Part shown: positions 18,138 to 28,700 of the stretch, piece after piece | Layout of the letters: every line of letters begins with the position of its first letter | How positions within the stretch are numbered: position 1 is the stretch's first letter | Source: Prosthecobacter sp. | Lineage (GTDB): Bacteria > Verrucomicrobiota > Verrucomicrobiia > Verrucomicrobiales > Verrucomicrobiaceae | NCBI GenBank assembly: GCA_021733925.1 | Contig: JAIPJY010000013.1 | Coordinates: 78,514-142,513, forward strand | Direction: 5' to 3' | Length of the DNA: 64,000 bases | Translations under genes and position numbers: made by a program | Notes under the pieces: model-generated | What the model saw: the letters and a program-made list of their open reading frames with translations, nothing else | Database searches by the model: none | Told to the model about the DNA's origin: nothing

Positions 18138-19436
18138 TCATTTCTTCAGCAGGCCCATGACAGCGGAGGTCATCGCCGTCACGCCGGCCTCGAGGGTGGG
18201 CTCTGGAACGGGTTTGAAATAGGGCGAATGCAGTGACGGCAGGCTGGTCCCCTTGGCTTTGGCTGCGGCCACAACCGCTGGCGGCTGCGTGCCGAGCCAG
18301 AACATGCACAGCTGCACCTTGTCCTTCGTCATGCCGTATTCAGAAAAGTCTTCCGCGCCCATGACAGGCTCGCGCGTGAGGACGTTGTCTGCACCGATGG
18401 CCGCCCCGATGAACCCGCGCACTTCCTGACACAGCTCTGGCTGGTTGTAGAGTGCTGTCGCACGATCATCGGACACGAGCACCTCCGGCATCTTGTCAGC
18501 AGGCATGTCGGCCGACTCCGCCTGCGCTTTGACGATGCGCTTGATGGAGTCGATCAGGTGCTGCCGCGTTTCCTTCTTGTAGCTGCGCAAGGTCAGTTGC
18601 AGGCGCACCTCGTCGGAGATGATGTTGCTCTTCGTGCCCCCATGGATGCTTCCCACGGTGATCACCGCCGGATCGCCAGGCCTCACCTCACGGCTGACAA
18701 TGGTCTGCAAGGCGAGCACGATCTGCGAGGAAAGCACGATGGGGTCTTTGCAGAGGTGCGGCATCGAACCATGCCCTCCCACGCCCTTCACCACGATCTC
18801 CACCGAGTCCACATTCGCCAGCGCAAAACCTTCAACGATGCCGACCGTGCCATGCGCCATGTCGGACGAGCAATGCAACGCGATGGCCTTGTCCGGCTTG
18901 GGGAATTTTGAGAACAGACCATCGCGCAGCATGAACCGAGCACCCAGCACCCGCTCCTCCGCCGGCTGACCGATCATGACCACCGTGCCCTGCCACTGAT
19001 CACGCAGCTTCACCAAGGCCCGCGCCGTTCCCACAAAGCTGGCCATGTGCATGTCGTGGCCACAGGCATGCATCACGTTCACCTCACGCCCGAGATCATC
19101 CTTCACCACCTTCGTGCTCGCATAAGGTGCCCCAGTCTGCTCCTTCACTGGCAGTGCATCAAGATCCGTGCGCACCAGAATCACCGACCCGTCGCCATTC
19201 TTCAACACGCCGACGATCCCATGCCCGCCGACATTCTCCGTGACCTCCAGCCCGGCCTCACGCAGCTCTTTGGCAATACGCGCCGCCGTTTCAGTCTCAT
19301 TCAAAGACAGCTCCGGATTCGCATGCAGCTCTTTATACAGCGTGAGCAGTGATGGCAGCTCCTGTTTCACCACCGAAGCGACATCGGCAGCAGCAAGAGA
19401 TGACCCGACCAGCAAAGAGAGCAAAAACGGTTTCAT
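18138..19436 (-). CDS. Exported M20 family amidohydrolase
   Basis: A 432-residue peptidase M20D-type amidohydrolase (hippurate hydrolase / IAA-amino-acid hydrolase group) with a signal peptide (about 1-18, ending SLAAA). Metal-binding and catalytic blocks are 'VRTDLDALPV', 'HACGHDMHMA', 'GQPAEE' and 'MGAEDFSEY'. The dimerisation domain lies about residues 200-310. The start at 19436 gives the signal peptide; the upstream in-frame start at 19472 overlaps nothing but weakens it. It removes acyl groups from amino acids or small peptides; the substrate is unknown. It is transcribed after the alpha/beta hydrolase, 39 bp downstream. Confidence 0.88.
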   Translation of the reverse strand: MKPFLLSLLVGSSLAAADVASVVKQELPSLLTLYKELHANPELSLNETETAARIAKELREAGLEVTENVGGHGIVGVLKNGDGSVILVRTDLDALPVKEQTGAPYASTKVVKDDLGREVNVMHACGHDMHMASFVGTARALVKLRDQWQGTVVMIGQPAEERVLGARFMLRDGLFSKFPKPDKAIALHCSSDMAHGTVGIVEGFALANVDSVEIVVKGVGGHGSMPHLCKDPIVLSSQIVLALQTIVSREVRPGDPAVITVGSIHGGTKSNIISDEVRLQLTLRSYKKETRQHLIDSIKRIVKAQAESADMPADKMPEVLVSDDRATALYNQPELCQEVRGFIGAAIGADNVLTREPVMGAEDFSEYGMTKDKVQLCMFWLGTQPPAVVAAAKAKGTSLPSLHSPYFKPVPEPTLEAGVTAMTSAVMGLLKK

Positions 19437-19475
19437 GCCATCCACTAAGCCAACAATCCAGCCGTCTTGCAAGAC

Positions 19476-20630
19476 TCAAGGTGCTTTGCGGGCAGCCTCC
19501 TCCTTGCGGAGCAGTTCGCGCTGGGCCTCGCGTTCGAGCGCCTCTCTTTTCAGCCTTTTGATTTCTTCGGTCACGTCTGGCTGTTCCACAGAATAATTGC
19601 CACTCTCGATCTGTTTGACGAGTTCGTCATGCTTCTTTTGAATCCGGGCGACGTCAGCCATGTAACCTAGACGTCTCGCGTCATTGAGCTGCTTTTCCAG
19701 CTGAGCCAGCTGCTTTTCCTCCATGCTGCTTGTCCGACCCGCCAGCAGCAATTGAATTTCCTGGTCGGCCTGCGAGACTCTTTTGTTAGACTGGCTCACG
19801 CTCGGAGAAAAACCCATCGCCTCCATCCACTCCTCACACCTCTGCGGCCAGGCGTTGATGGGCTGCTTGTTGTCGCGCATGCCAAAGCCGTGACCACCTT
19901 TAGTGAAGAGGTGGAGCTCACACGGGATGCCGAGCTTTTTGTACTCGAGGTACAGCACCGTGGCGGCGGTCGGGTTCTGTCCGTCGTCGTGGGCGCAGGC
20001 GAGGAACATCGGCGGCGCATCCTTCGGCACAGTGAAGCCCTCCTGGAGTTTGGTGGGATCTTTAAAGTCCACGAAACCACCGCCATAGATCATGATGCCA
20101 AAATCCGGCAACTCCGTCTTCGTGGCGCGATCACAGGCGATATGCGCAAGCAGATTCCCTCCCGCGCTGAATCCGAGCAACCCGACACGCTTCGGATCGA
20201 GATTCCACTCCTTGGCATGCTCGCGAACAAGCGCGATAGCCTTGGCTGCATCCTGGACAGGCTTTTCATGGCGCGCAGCTTCATCACGCGTCGGAGTACG
20301 GTATTTGAGGAGGATGCCGGTGACCCCGAGGGTGTTGAGCCAATCACACACCTGAGTGCCCTCGTGAACAGCAGAGAGGAAGACGTAGGCACCACCGGGG
20401 GCGACAATGACGCTGGTACCGTTCGGTTTTTCCGGGCGATACACAGTGATCGTGGGATCGTGAATATCTGTAATCGTGCTCTTCCCAGCCTTGGTGCGGA
20501 TGAAGTCCTCCGTGCTCTTGGAAGGCGGCAGCATCTTGCCGGGCGCACCCTCGGGCCACAGTTTGATCTCGATGGGATCAGCAGCACAAATTGGCAGGGC
20601 ACCGAGGAGAAAAACAAGCAGCGCTTTCAT
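19476..20630 (-). CDS. Exported alpha/beta hydrolase with coiled-coil tail
   Basis: A 384-residue secreted esterase-like protein. A signal peptide (about 1-17) is followed by an alpha/beta hydrolase domain of the acetyl-xylan esterase / BD-FAE kind: 'IKLWPEGAPG', oxyanion loop 'VIVAPGGAYV', nucleophile 'GLLGFSAGGN', and the His near 'GGHGFGM'. The domain ends at about residue 285. The last ~100 residues are charged and helical ('QLAQLEKQLNDARRLG', 'EEIKRLKREALEREAQ') and look like a coiled coil not usual for this family. Plausible role: deacetylation of plant or algal polysaccharide. The tail's purpose is unknown. Confidence 0.85.
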   Translation of the reverse strand: MKALLVFLLGALPICAADPIEIKLWPEGAPGKMLPPSKSTEDFIRTKAGKSTITDIHDPTITVYRPEKPNGTSVIVAPGGAYVFLSAVHEGTQVCDWLNTLGVTGILLKYRTPTRDEAARHEKPVQDAAKAIALVREHAKEWNLDPKRVGLLGFSAGGNLLAHIACDRATKTELPDFGIMIYGGGFVDFKDPTKLQEGFTVPKDAPPMFLACAHDDGQNPTAATVLYLEYKKLGIPCELHLFTKGGHGFGMRDNKQPINAWPQRCEEWMEAMGFSPSVSQSNKRVSQADQEIQLLLAGRTSSMEEKQLAQLEKQLNDARRLGYMADVARIQKKHDELVKQIESGNYSVEQPDVTEEIKRLKREALEREAQRELLRKEEAARKAP

Positions 20631-20689
20631 GGTTGTGCCTGCATGATAAAGGAAAGGCGCGGCTTTGTCACTCGTAGAGATGAAGGTCC

Positions 20690-22144
20690 ATGAACCCGCT
20701 CGACGCCAATCGCCTCCACCTGACCCGCCGTTCCCTGTTTGGGAAATCCGCGCTGGGGATCGGTGGCGCAGCGCTGGGCGGGCTGCTGACACGGGAAGGC
20801 TTTGCCTCTCAGCTGCCGGATGCCATGGCCCCGGCGCTCCCGCATTTTGCGCCAAAGGCCAAGCGTGTCATCTACCTGCTGCAAAACGGAGCTCCGTCGC
20901 ATGTCGACCTGTATGATCACAAGCCGATGCTCAAGAAGATGCACGGCAAGCAGATCCCGGACAGCATCGTGGCAGGCAAGCGCTTCAGCACGATGACGGG
21001 CGGCCAGACGGCGCGTCCGCTTCTGGGTGAGATCTCAAATTTTTCACGCCACGGCCACAGCGGCGCGACGGTGAGCGATTTCCTGCCACACACGGCGGAG
21101 ATAGCCGACGAACTGTGCTTCATCAAATCCCTGCACACGACGCAGGTGAACCATGCGCCAGCGATCACCTTTTTCATGACCGGCAGCGAGCAGGCGGGCA
21201 GGCCGGCGATTGGCTCCTGGCTGAGCTACGGCCTCGGCAGCGATGCAGAGGACATGCCCGCCTTTGTGGTGATGACCTCTCGCGACAAGGAGGCGAGCTG
21301 CGGCCAGATTTTCTATGACTTCTACTGGGGCAGCGGCTTCCTTCCCTCAAAGTATCAAGGCGTAAAATTTCGCGGCAGCGGCGACCCCGTTCTGTATCTG
21401 AGCAATGCTGACGGCATGAGCCGCGCGGTAAAGCGCACCATCCTCGACGGCATCGCGGGCCTGAATGAATTGAAACTGCAGGACTTCGGCGATCCCGAGA
21501 TCGCCACGCGCATCTCGCAGTACGAGATGGCCTACAAGATGCAGACAAGCGTTCCTGAGCTGACAGACTTCTCCGACGAGCCCAAGCACATCCTCGACAT
21601 GTATGGCCCGGACGTGATGCGGCAGGGCAGCTACGCCTACAACTGCCTCATGGCGCGGCGTCTTGCCGAGCGCGGCGTGCGCTTCGTGCAGCTCATGCAC
21701 GCCGGCTGGGACCAGCACAGGAATCTGAACACCCAGCTCAAGATTCAATGCACCGACACCGATGCACCGAGTGCCGCGCTGGTGAAGGACCTCAAGCAGC
21801 GCGGCCTGCTGGATGACACCCTTGTCATCTGGGGCGGCGAGTTTGGCCGCACGCCCTTCCTGCAGGGCAAGATCGAGGACACCAAGCAGTGGGGCCGCGA
21901 CCACCACCCTTATGTGTTCACCGTCTGGATGGCCGGCGGCGGGGTGAAGCCCGGCATGACCTATGGCGAGAGCGACGAATTCGGCTTCAGCGTCGCCAAG
22001 GACGGCGTCCATGTGCACGATTTCCAAGCTACCCTGATGCATCTGCTCGGCATCGACCACGAACGCTTCACCTTCCGCTTCCAAGGCCGGCAGTTCCGCC
22101 TGACCGATGTGCACGGCAGCGTGGTGAAGCCGGTGCTGGCTTGA
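20690..22144 (+). CDS. DUF1501 domain protein, Tat-exported
   Basis: A second DUF1501 protein, 484 residues. Near the N-terminus 'LTRRSLFGKSALGIGG' is a twin-arginine signal. Family blocks are 'VIYLLQNGAPSHVDLYDHKP', 'FMTGSEQAGRPAIGSWLSYGLG', 'HAGWDQH', 'GGEFGRTPF' and 'GRDHHPYVFTVWMAGGG', with 'LMHLLGIDH' at the end. In planctomycetes and verrucomicrobia this subtype is usually next to a DUF1553 cytochrome protein; here it is alone. It differs clearly from the copy at 1051-2454, so it is not a recent duplicate. Confidence 0.9.
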   Translation: MNPLDANRLHLTRRSLFGKSALGIGGAALGGLLTREGFASQLPDAMAPALPHFAPKAKRVIYLLQNGAPSHVDLYDHKPMLKKMHGKQIPDSIVAGKRFSTMTGGQTARPLLGEISNFSRHGHSGATVSDFLPHTAEIADELCFIKSLHTTQVNHAPAITFFMTGSEQAGRPAIGSWLSYGLGSDAEDMPAFVVMTSRDKEASCGQIFYDFYWGSGFLPSKYQGVKFRGSGDPVLYLSNADGMSRAVKRTILDGIAGLNELKLQDFGDPEIATRISQYEMAYKMQTSVPELTDFSDEPKHILDMYGPDVMRQGSYAYNCLMARRLAERGVRFVQLMHAGWDQHRNLNTQLKIQCTDTDAPSAALVKDLKQRGLLDDTLVIWGGEFGRTPFLQGKIEDTKQWGRDHHPYVFTVWMAGGGVKPGMTYGESDEFGFSVAKDGVHVHDFQATLMHLLGIDHERFTFRFQGRQFRLTDVHGSVVKPVLA

Positions 22145-22200
22145 GCGATGTCTCACATCCCGGTTGCATCCCGCTCCCGCCGCGTGTTTGAATCGGCCCA

Positions 22201-23145
22201 ATGCTAATCCCCCGTTTCCTCCTTGCCCTCGCGCTCTTCGCCTGCGTCGTGGCATGCAACCGCGAAGCGGTGAAGCCGGGCACGAATCCGGATGCAGCGG
22301 CGTTTGTCGCCGATGGTGACGGGGATGGCAGCGTGTGGGTGGTGGACGGCCCCAATGGCGGCCGCCTGTTCCTGTGCGGGACGATCCACATTTTACGCGA
22401 GAAGGACTACCCCCTCGCCCCGGCATATGAGGCGGCATACATGTATTCAAACAAGCTCGTACTGGAGCTGCCACCAGGGGCGGCGACTGGATCAGAACTG
22501 ACCAGCAGGATGCGGCAGCTCGGCATGTATCCGGCTGACACGTCGCTGGAGGCGAATGTGAGCAAGGACACCTGGAAAGAGGTGAAAAAATGGGCGGCCA
22601 AGCACGGGCAGGACTCCGCATCCCTGAACCGCTTCCGTCCTTGGTTCGTGGCGCTCATGATCACTTCCATCGAATATGCGGCGCTGGGAGCCAAGGCAGA
22701 CCAGGGCGTGGATTCCTTCTTTGAGGAGCGGGCAAAAAAAGACGGCAAGCCCGCCCAAGGACTGGAAACCGTGGAGTTTCAAATCCAGCTCTTTGCCTCC
22801 CTCAGCGAGAAGCAGCAGCGCGAACTCCTGGAGCAGACGCTGGACGAAGTCAGTTCGGTGAAAGAGGAGTTTGAAAAGATGATCAAGGCCTGGAAATACG
22901 GCCAGCTGGATGAACTGAAGGAGATGCTCTTCCGCGAGCAGGAGAAATACCCCGATCTGATGAATCTTTTTCTCTCCGCCCGCAATCTCTCCTGGATGGA
23001 CCGGCTGGACCAGATGCTCAAAAACGGCGAGAAGGTGATGGTGCTGGTGGGCACTGGGCATTTCACCTCAGACACCGGCCTGATCGAACTGTTTCGCAAA
23101 CGCGGCTACCGCGTGCGGCATTACCGCGAAGTGACGGACTTCTGA
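22201..23145 (+). CDS. TraB/GumN family lipoprotein
   Basis: A 314-residue TraB/GumN family protein. The N-terminus has a lipobox VVAC with C19 as the lipidation site. The family motifs are 'LFLCGTIHIL' near the start (usually GT.H..) and 'VLVGTGHFTSDTGLIELFRKRGYRV' spread over the end, with the conserved GxGH. A helical middle (about 115-255) carries acidic residues. TraB-fold proteins include metalloproteases such as Tiki, but bacterial members are mostly uncharacterised. It lies 7 bp from the convergent kdsD-like gene. Confidence 0.85.
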   Translation: MLIPRFLLALALFACVVACNREAVKPGTNPDAAAFVADGDGDGSVWVVDGPNGGRLFLCGTIHILREKDYPLAPAYEAAYMYSNKLVLELPPGAATGSELTSRMRQLGMYPADTSLEANVSKDTWKEVKKWAAKHGQDSASLNRFRPWFVALMITSIEYAALGAKADQGVDSFFEERAKKDGKPAQGLETVEFQIQLFASLSEKQQRELLEQTLDEVSSVKEEFEKMIKAWKYGQLDELKEMLFREQEKYPDLMNLFLSARNLSWMDRLDQMLKNGEKVMVLVGTGHFTSDTGLIELFRKRGYRVRHYREVTDF

Positions 23146-23152
23146 GCACACC

Positions 23153-24124
23153 TCACAAGAGCCGCAGCCGTGTCAGATCCTGCGTATCGACCATGCCCAC
23201 GGGTTTGCCCGATTCATCAACCACAACTATGTCATCAATGCGGTTTTTCTCGAGCGTAGCGAGGACTTCAGCAGCGAGTTTGCTGGCCTGAATGCTCACC
23301 GGACGCGGCGTCATGAAATCGCACACAGGCATGTCCGCGATGGCGTTGTTCTTCTGAAAAGCGCGCACAAAGTCACCGTGCGTGAAGACACCGGCGAGCG
23401 TGCCATTCGTATTCGCCACGATGGCGGCACCACTGCGCGCACGAGTCATGGCCTGAAGCCCTTCACGAACGGTCGTATCCGGCTGGATGACCGCCAGTTG
23501 CTCGCCGCTGCGCATGACATCGCTCACGCGCGTGAGCAGAGCGCGGCCCAGTGAGCCACCCGGATGCAATCTGGCGAAGTCTTCGGTTTGAAAGCCCCGG
23601 GCTTCCAGCAAAGCCATGGCCAGCGCATCACACAAGACCAGCATCGTCGTCGTGCTGGAAGTGGGGGCCAGATTCAGTGGGCAGGCCTCCTGAGTGACGT
23701 GCACGTCGAGCACCACGTCCGCATTCCTGGCCAGCGTGGACTGCATGCCGCCAGTGATGGCGATGATCGGAATGTCAAAGCGCTTCAAATGCGGCAGCAG
23801 GTCCAGCAGTTCGGACGTTTCACCGCTGTAGCTGAGCATGATCGCCAGATCACCCGGATCAATGACCCCGAGATCGCCATGCAGCGCATCTCCGACATTG
23901 AGCAGCACGGTGGTGGCGCCCGTGCTGTTGAGTGTGGCGGCGAGCTTGCGGCCGATGTTGCCGCTTTTGCCCACACCGCAGACGATCAGCTTGCCCCGCT
24001 GGCGGACCCCGTTGAGCAGCAGCTCGATCGCTAGGGCGAAAGATTCGTCGATTCGCGCATGCAGCCGCTGCAGCTCGTCGATTTCGAGCTGGATTACGCG
24101 GCGGGCTTTTTCGGGGTAATTCAT
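23153..24124 (-). CDS. kdsD: KpsF/GutQ family sugar-phosphate isomerase (D-arabinose 5-phosphate isomerase)
   Basis: A 323-residue SIS-domain isomerase with two C-terminal CBS domains. 'CGVGKSGNIGRKLAATLNSTG' covers the phosphate loop, 'NVGDALHGDLG' holds the catalytic His, and 'LSYSGETSEL' is the second SIS motif. The CBS pair starts near residue 205 ('VSDVMRSGEQLAVI') and ends 'VGMVDTQDLTRLRLL'. The reaction expected is D-ribulose 5-phosphate to D-arabinose 5-phosphate, the first step to Kdo for LPS. This agrees with the lpxA and lptD-like genes. The gene symbol is assigned by family, not by test. Confidence 0.9.
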   Translation of the reverse strand: MNYPEKARRVIQLEIDELQRLHARIDESFALAIELLLNGVRQRGKLIVCGVGKSGNIGRKLAATLNSTGATTVLLNVGDALHGDLGVIDPGDLAIMLSYSGETSELLDLLPHLKRFDIPIIAITGGMQSTLARNADVVLDVHVTQEACPLNLAPTSSTTTMLVLCDALAMALLEARGFQTEDFARLHPGGSLGRALLTRVSDVMRSGEQLAVIQPDTTVREGLQAMTRARSGAAIVANTNGTLAGVFTHGDFVRAFQKNNAIADMPVCDFMTPRPVSIQASKLAAEVLATLEKNRIDDIVVVDESGKPVGMVDTQDLTRLRLL

Positions 24125-24231
24125 GGGCAGGAACAGTTAGGCGGGGACAGAGATGCTGCAACCAAGTGCTTGAGCACAAGATAATTCCCCGCCATGATTG
24201 GCTACAATCCATCTGAATTGTTCTTTAATCA

Positions 24232-25305
24232 ATGACCTCTGGCTCCATCGGTTCTCACCGCGCCTTCATGGGTGTTAGCATCACCCTGTGCGTCATCCTG
24301 TCGCTGACGCTTTACGTGGGATGGAAGTTTTATTTCTTCAACATCGCCAACCGCATCAGCCGTATCGAAAATGCACAATACGCCGAGAAGAAAGCCCAGG
24401 ATCTGGAAAAGCTGGGGATTTCCTTTGAGACGAAGCCTGCCGAAGCCCCTGCCCCGACGGTGCTGCCCAAAACCCCAGTCAGCGCGCCTGACATTCCCCC
24501 AACCACACCCACCGCTCCTACCACGCCCAACGCTCCCAACGCTCCCAACGCTCCCAACGCTCCCACCGCTCCCTCCACTCTCACTTACTCGCCCACTCTG
24601 CAGGATTCTCTGTACCCTGCGGAATCCAGCGTCAAGGTGCTGCCTTTGCTGGAAACTGGCGATGAAGTCGTTCAGGCAATGGAGTTGCTGGATCAATATT
24701 GGAAAACAGCCGACTGGAAAGCACGAGTGCCTATGGTGGCCCATTCTGAGCGTGTCGCCGCCTTGATGAAGGTTTACTATGAAGCACAAGGTGGCTCAGA
24801 TCCCGTCCCTGGCAACTTGGTCAGCAAGGCTCGGTATCAGATCAATGGCACTGAAATCCTTTACTTCAGTTATGCCAGCAGCCGGCCCACGGGATCACTG
24901 GAAATCGCCATGCTGCGTGGTCCGCAGGGAAAATTCCTGATCGACTGGGAAAGCCTCACCGGATATGGCGAGATGTCTTTTCAGGAGTTACGCGCCCAAC
25001 GTCCCACCAAGCAGGTGCTCATGCGGACCTATGTGCGCTTGTTTGAGTATTACAATTATGAGTTCTCCGACTCTAAAAAATACCTCTGCATCAAGCTGAT
25101 GTCAGAGAGCGGCGTCAATTCGGTGTACGGCTATTGTGAACGTGGCACCCAACTGGCACAATGGATCGAAAGAGACCTCGCCTCCACCGGACCCATCGGC
25201 TTCAAAGGTTACACCTTGCTGATATCCTTTCCACCAAACGCCCAGTCAAACCAGTGCGTGAATCTGGACAAAGTGGTGGCCCAGCGCTGGCTCAATCTGC
25301 CTTAA
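24232..25305 (+). CDS. Membrane-anchored unknown protein with PNA-repeat linker
   Basis: A 357-residue protein I do not recognise. Residues about 12-35 form one membrane span ('VSITLCVILSLTLYVGW'), followed by a short coiled coil and a proline-rich linker (about 65-120) that contains the tandem tripeptide PNA repeated four times. The rest (about 135-357) is a globular domain with mixed strands and helices, including 'GPQGKFLIDWESLTGYGEMSF' residues near 230. A short membrane anchor plus a flexible linker suggests a periplasmic domain tethered to the inner membrane. It diverges from the kdsD-like gene across 107 bp. Confidence 0.7.
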   Translation: MTSGSIGSHRAFMGVSITLCVILSLTLYVGWKFYFFNIANRISRIENAQYAEKKAQDLEKLGISFETKPAEAPAPTVLPKTPVSAPDIPPTTPTAPTTPNAPNAPNAPNAPTAPSTLTYSPTLQDSLYPAESSVKVLPLLETGDEVVQAMELLDQYWKTADWKARVPMVAHSERVAALMKVYYEAQGGSDPVPGNLVSKARYQINGTEILYFSYASSRPTGSLEIAMLRGPQGKFLIDWESLTGYGEMSFQELRAQRPTKQVLMRTYVRLFEYYNYEFSDSKKYLCIKLMSESGVNSVYGYCERGTQLAQWIERDLASTGPIGFKGYTLLISFPPNAQSNQCVNLDKVVAQRWLNLP

Positions 25306-25312
25306 AAGCACA

Positions 25313-25332
25313 CACCGTCAGACCTGACGGTG
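25313..25332. terminator. Hairpin between convergent genes
   Basis: A perfect 9-bp inverted repeat (CACCGTCAG / CTGACGGTG, 2-nt spacer) lies 8 bp after the stop of the unknown membrane protein and 27 bp from the stop of the ferredoxin. Its location between convergent genes suggests a bidirectional terminator, but there is no T-tract on either side. Confidence 0.4.
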
Positions 25333-25358
25333 CGCTGCCAAAGAAATGCCAGACCGGC

Positions 25359-25592
25359 TTATTCGCCGTCGCGGCCGATCGCTTCCACCGGGCAGCCGGT
25401 GAGTGCTTCTTCGCAAAGTGCACGTTCCTCATCCGTTTCAGGCTGCTTATAGAGGAAAGAATGACCGCCATCGTCGTCACGCTTGAAATTTGCAGGTGCC
25501 GTTTCGCGGCAGAGGTCGCAGTCAATGCACTGGTCATCAACGTAGTAAGCTCCGGAAGCGTTTTGGGCGTATTTGTTTGCAGCGTCAGCCAT
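25359..25592 (-). CDS. Ferredoxin, 4Fe-4S type
   Basis: A 77-residue ferredoxin. The cluster ligands are C22, C25 and C28 in 'CIDCDLC' and C67 in 'TGCPVEAI'; one further Cys (C60) is present, and only one cluster is expected. The sequence between the motifs is acidic. Verrucomicrobial and planctomycetal genomes carry this short single-cluster form. The partner is not visible here. It is transcribed alone on the minus strand. Confidence 0.9.
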   Translation of the reverse strand: MADAANKYAQNASGAYYVDDQCIDCDLCRETAPANFKRDDDGGHSFLYKQPETDEERALCEEALTGCPVEAIGRDGE

Positions 25593-25763
25593 GGGGATCG
25601 GGGAAAGTAAGGGGTGTAGATAGTAGTTCCCGCCCCCCGGGTTTCAAACGGTTTTTTGCCTGACCTCTCCCCCTCCCCTGCCCACTTTGACAGAGTCTTT
25701 ACAATAAAAGCTCGCCTCAGCCGTGATGCTCACCGCATCATACCCCCCAAACCGCCTCCGGCC

Positions 25764-28700
25764 ATGAAATTACTCGCTCTAGCCCTCCTTCTCCCCCTCA
25801 CGGCTTTGGCCGACAATGAAATCGGCTTCATCGAGCGCTTCGCCCTCGCCGCCGACCGCGAAAAAGCCCTCGGAGAGCTCGTTCCCGGCTCGGAGGAATA
25901 CTATTTCTTCCACGCGCTCCATTATCAAAACGTTCGCGACTTTGCGAACCTCGTTCGAATTCTCAATCAGTGGCGTGAACGTGTCCCCAACGAAAACGAA
26001 GCCCGCCGCATCATCCTCAATCGCGAGGCCATCCTGGACTATGAGCGCAATCCACAGGCCACGCTGAAATACCTCATTGAGCGCCTCGGCATTCGTCACG
26101 ACCACCAGCAGGAAGTTCGTGACCAAAAGCCCGACCTCCCCACGCAGCTCGACCCCGTCAAAATCAGCCGCGAGGTCTTTCTCCGCGATGCCCTGAACAA
26201 CGACCGCAGCCTTGCCTCCCTGTCCCAGGAAGCTCTCGCCTCCCTCATTCGAGATCAGGTGCAGCTTTCACCAGACCAACGCCGCAGCGTGCTCAGCAAG
26301 CTCCAGCGCCCCGATGTGCCGAATCTCGTGCAGGCCATCATCGCCGACCTTCAGTCGGACAAATCCCGCACATTCGGCTCCCTGCCCATTCATCGCTCCC
26401 TGCTGCCGGAGCAGCTTGATGCACTGCTGCAAACTTTCCCGCAGTGGCTCGGCCAGCAGGCCTTTGTGTACACCCGCCTGCGCAAGATGGCACCCAGTGC
26501 GGATGTGAACCTGGAATACGACGATGCCGAGCGCGTGGCCTGGCTTGACCGCGTGTGGGCCTTCGCTCAAAAACTCGCTCCTTCCCAAAACACGCTCAAG
26601 GCCCGCATCCTCTACCTGCGCCTGGACCATGACCGCAAGCAGGGCGTGTATGACCGCAGCCGCTTCATCGAATATCTCAAACTCCCCCGTCAGCTCGGCT
26701 ATATCAACTACACTTACATCAAGGACGTCCGACCCGGCGAACTCTCCAATCTCAACGCCGACCTTAGCGAGCCGCTGCTCCTGTCTCCACCCATCGGCAC
26801 CGACGAAACACTCGTCCGCGAGTACTTCCTCCATCTCTTTGCCTCCGAGGTGAAACCTGACGCGGATCCCAACGAGGTGCTCGCACAATGGACCCCGTAC
26901 ATCGCCGAAGAATGGCTCACCCCCGTGCTGGCTGAGGCCCTCATCACCCACCGCATCGGCAGCCCCGAGCACTGGGCCTCGCTGCTCACCCCCACCGCTT
27001 TCCAGCAGCTCAAAGACCGCGTCGACATTGAGTTTCCTGCAACAAATGAGCCCCAGTTCACTCTCGGCGACGACATCCAGTTCGATGTCACCGTTAAAAA
27101 CACGCCCAAGCTCATCGTGAAAATCTTCGAGCTGAACACGCTCAATTTCTTCCAGACCCAGCAGCGCCAGCTCAACACCGATCTCAATCTCGACGGCCTC
27201 GTCGCCAATAGCGAGCAGACTCACGCCTTCGATAGTGGCCCCTTCACTCGCACGCGGCAGACCTTCAAGTTCCCCGAGCTCAAAGGCAAACGCGGCGCGT
27301 GGATCATCGAATTCATTGGCGGTGGCCGCAGCAGCCGCGCCCTCATTCGCACCGGCCAGTTCCAGATCCTTCAGCAAACCGGCCCCAGTGGCGATCTGAT
27401 CCTCGTCCTCGACGAAAAGCACCAGCCCGTGAACGATGCCGTGGCCTGGTTTGAAGGCCGCAAGCTGGTGCGCAATGACAAATTCGGACGCATCATCATT
27501 CCCTTCACCAATCAGCCCGGCACAAAGAATCTCATCATTGGGGATGCCGCAGGCACCTTCGCCACCCTCGCTTCATTCACCCACCATGCCGAGGACTACC
27601 GCCTCGACGCCCAGTTCCACATCGAACGCGAGCAACTCCTCGCCCGCCGCGAGGCCACACTCGCCGTTCGCACCACCTTGATGATTGGCGAAGCCCACCT
27701 CTCTCCTGAACTTCTCACCGAACCGAAGCTCACCATCACCAGCACCACGCTCGATGGCATCTCCACCACCCGCGAAGTCAAAGACCTCAAACTCAGCGCC
27801 GGCAGCGATCTCACGCACACGCTCACCGTCCCCGAGCGCCTCGCCTCGCTCACCGTAACCTTCAGTGCCAAAGTGGATGTGGTCAGCGCTGGCGGGACCA
27901 AGAAAGACCTCACTGCCAGCCACACCTGGACACTCAACGGCATCGACAAGACCGACGCCGTGAACGACGGCCACCTCAGCACCTTTGCCGGTCAGCGCGT
28001 CTTCGAACTCCTCGGCAAAAACGGCGAACCCATCGCCGACCAGCAGGTCATTTTCACCTTCAAGCACCGCGAGTTCAATCGCACCCAGGTCATCCCACTG
28101 CGTACCGACGCCCAGGGCCGCGTGAACCTCGGCAAACTCGCCAGCATTGAATCCGTAACCGCCAAAATCCCCAACGGCCGTCAAACACTCTGGCCGCTGG
28201 AAGATGCTGACAACACGCTCTCCACCACCATTCACGCGAAGGAGGGCGAGCTCATTCAGGTCCCCTTTTCCGGCGGACGTGACCTGATGGCGACTTTATT
28301 GTTAGAAGTGCGGGCAGGCACCTTCACAGCGGATCACTCTGGAAAGATTGATCCAACACTTAAAGGTCAGCAAGGATTTCTAGCCATTCGTGACCTCAAG
28401 CCCGGTGATTATTCACTTCGCATTCCTTATTCCGACCAACTCATCACCCTCAAAGTCACCCAAGGCGATACCATCGGTGGCTGGGTTCTCGGCAAGCACC
28501 GCCAGCTTGAACTCAAGGGCAACACCCCGCTCAACATCGCCAACATCACCTCCGACAAAGAGTTCATCACCGTCAAACTCGCCAACAGCAGCCCCTTTGC
28601 ACGCGTCCACTTCGCCGCATCACGTTTTGATCCCGGCAGCGGCATCTTCGGTGAACTCGGCGGCTTCACCCGATTCGGTGCCGCCTCAGGCACTCCCGCC

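Noticed and set aside
25656-25763. Longer start of the giant exported protein
   Set aside because: The upstream 36 codons lack a signal sequence; the ATG at 25764 begins a textbook signal peptide.
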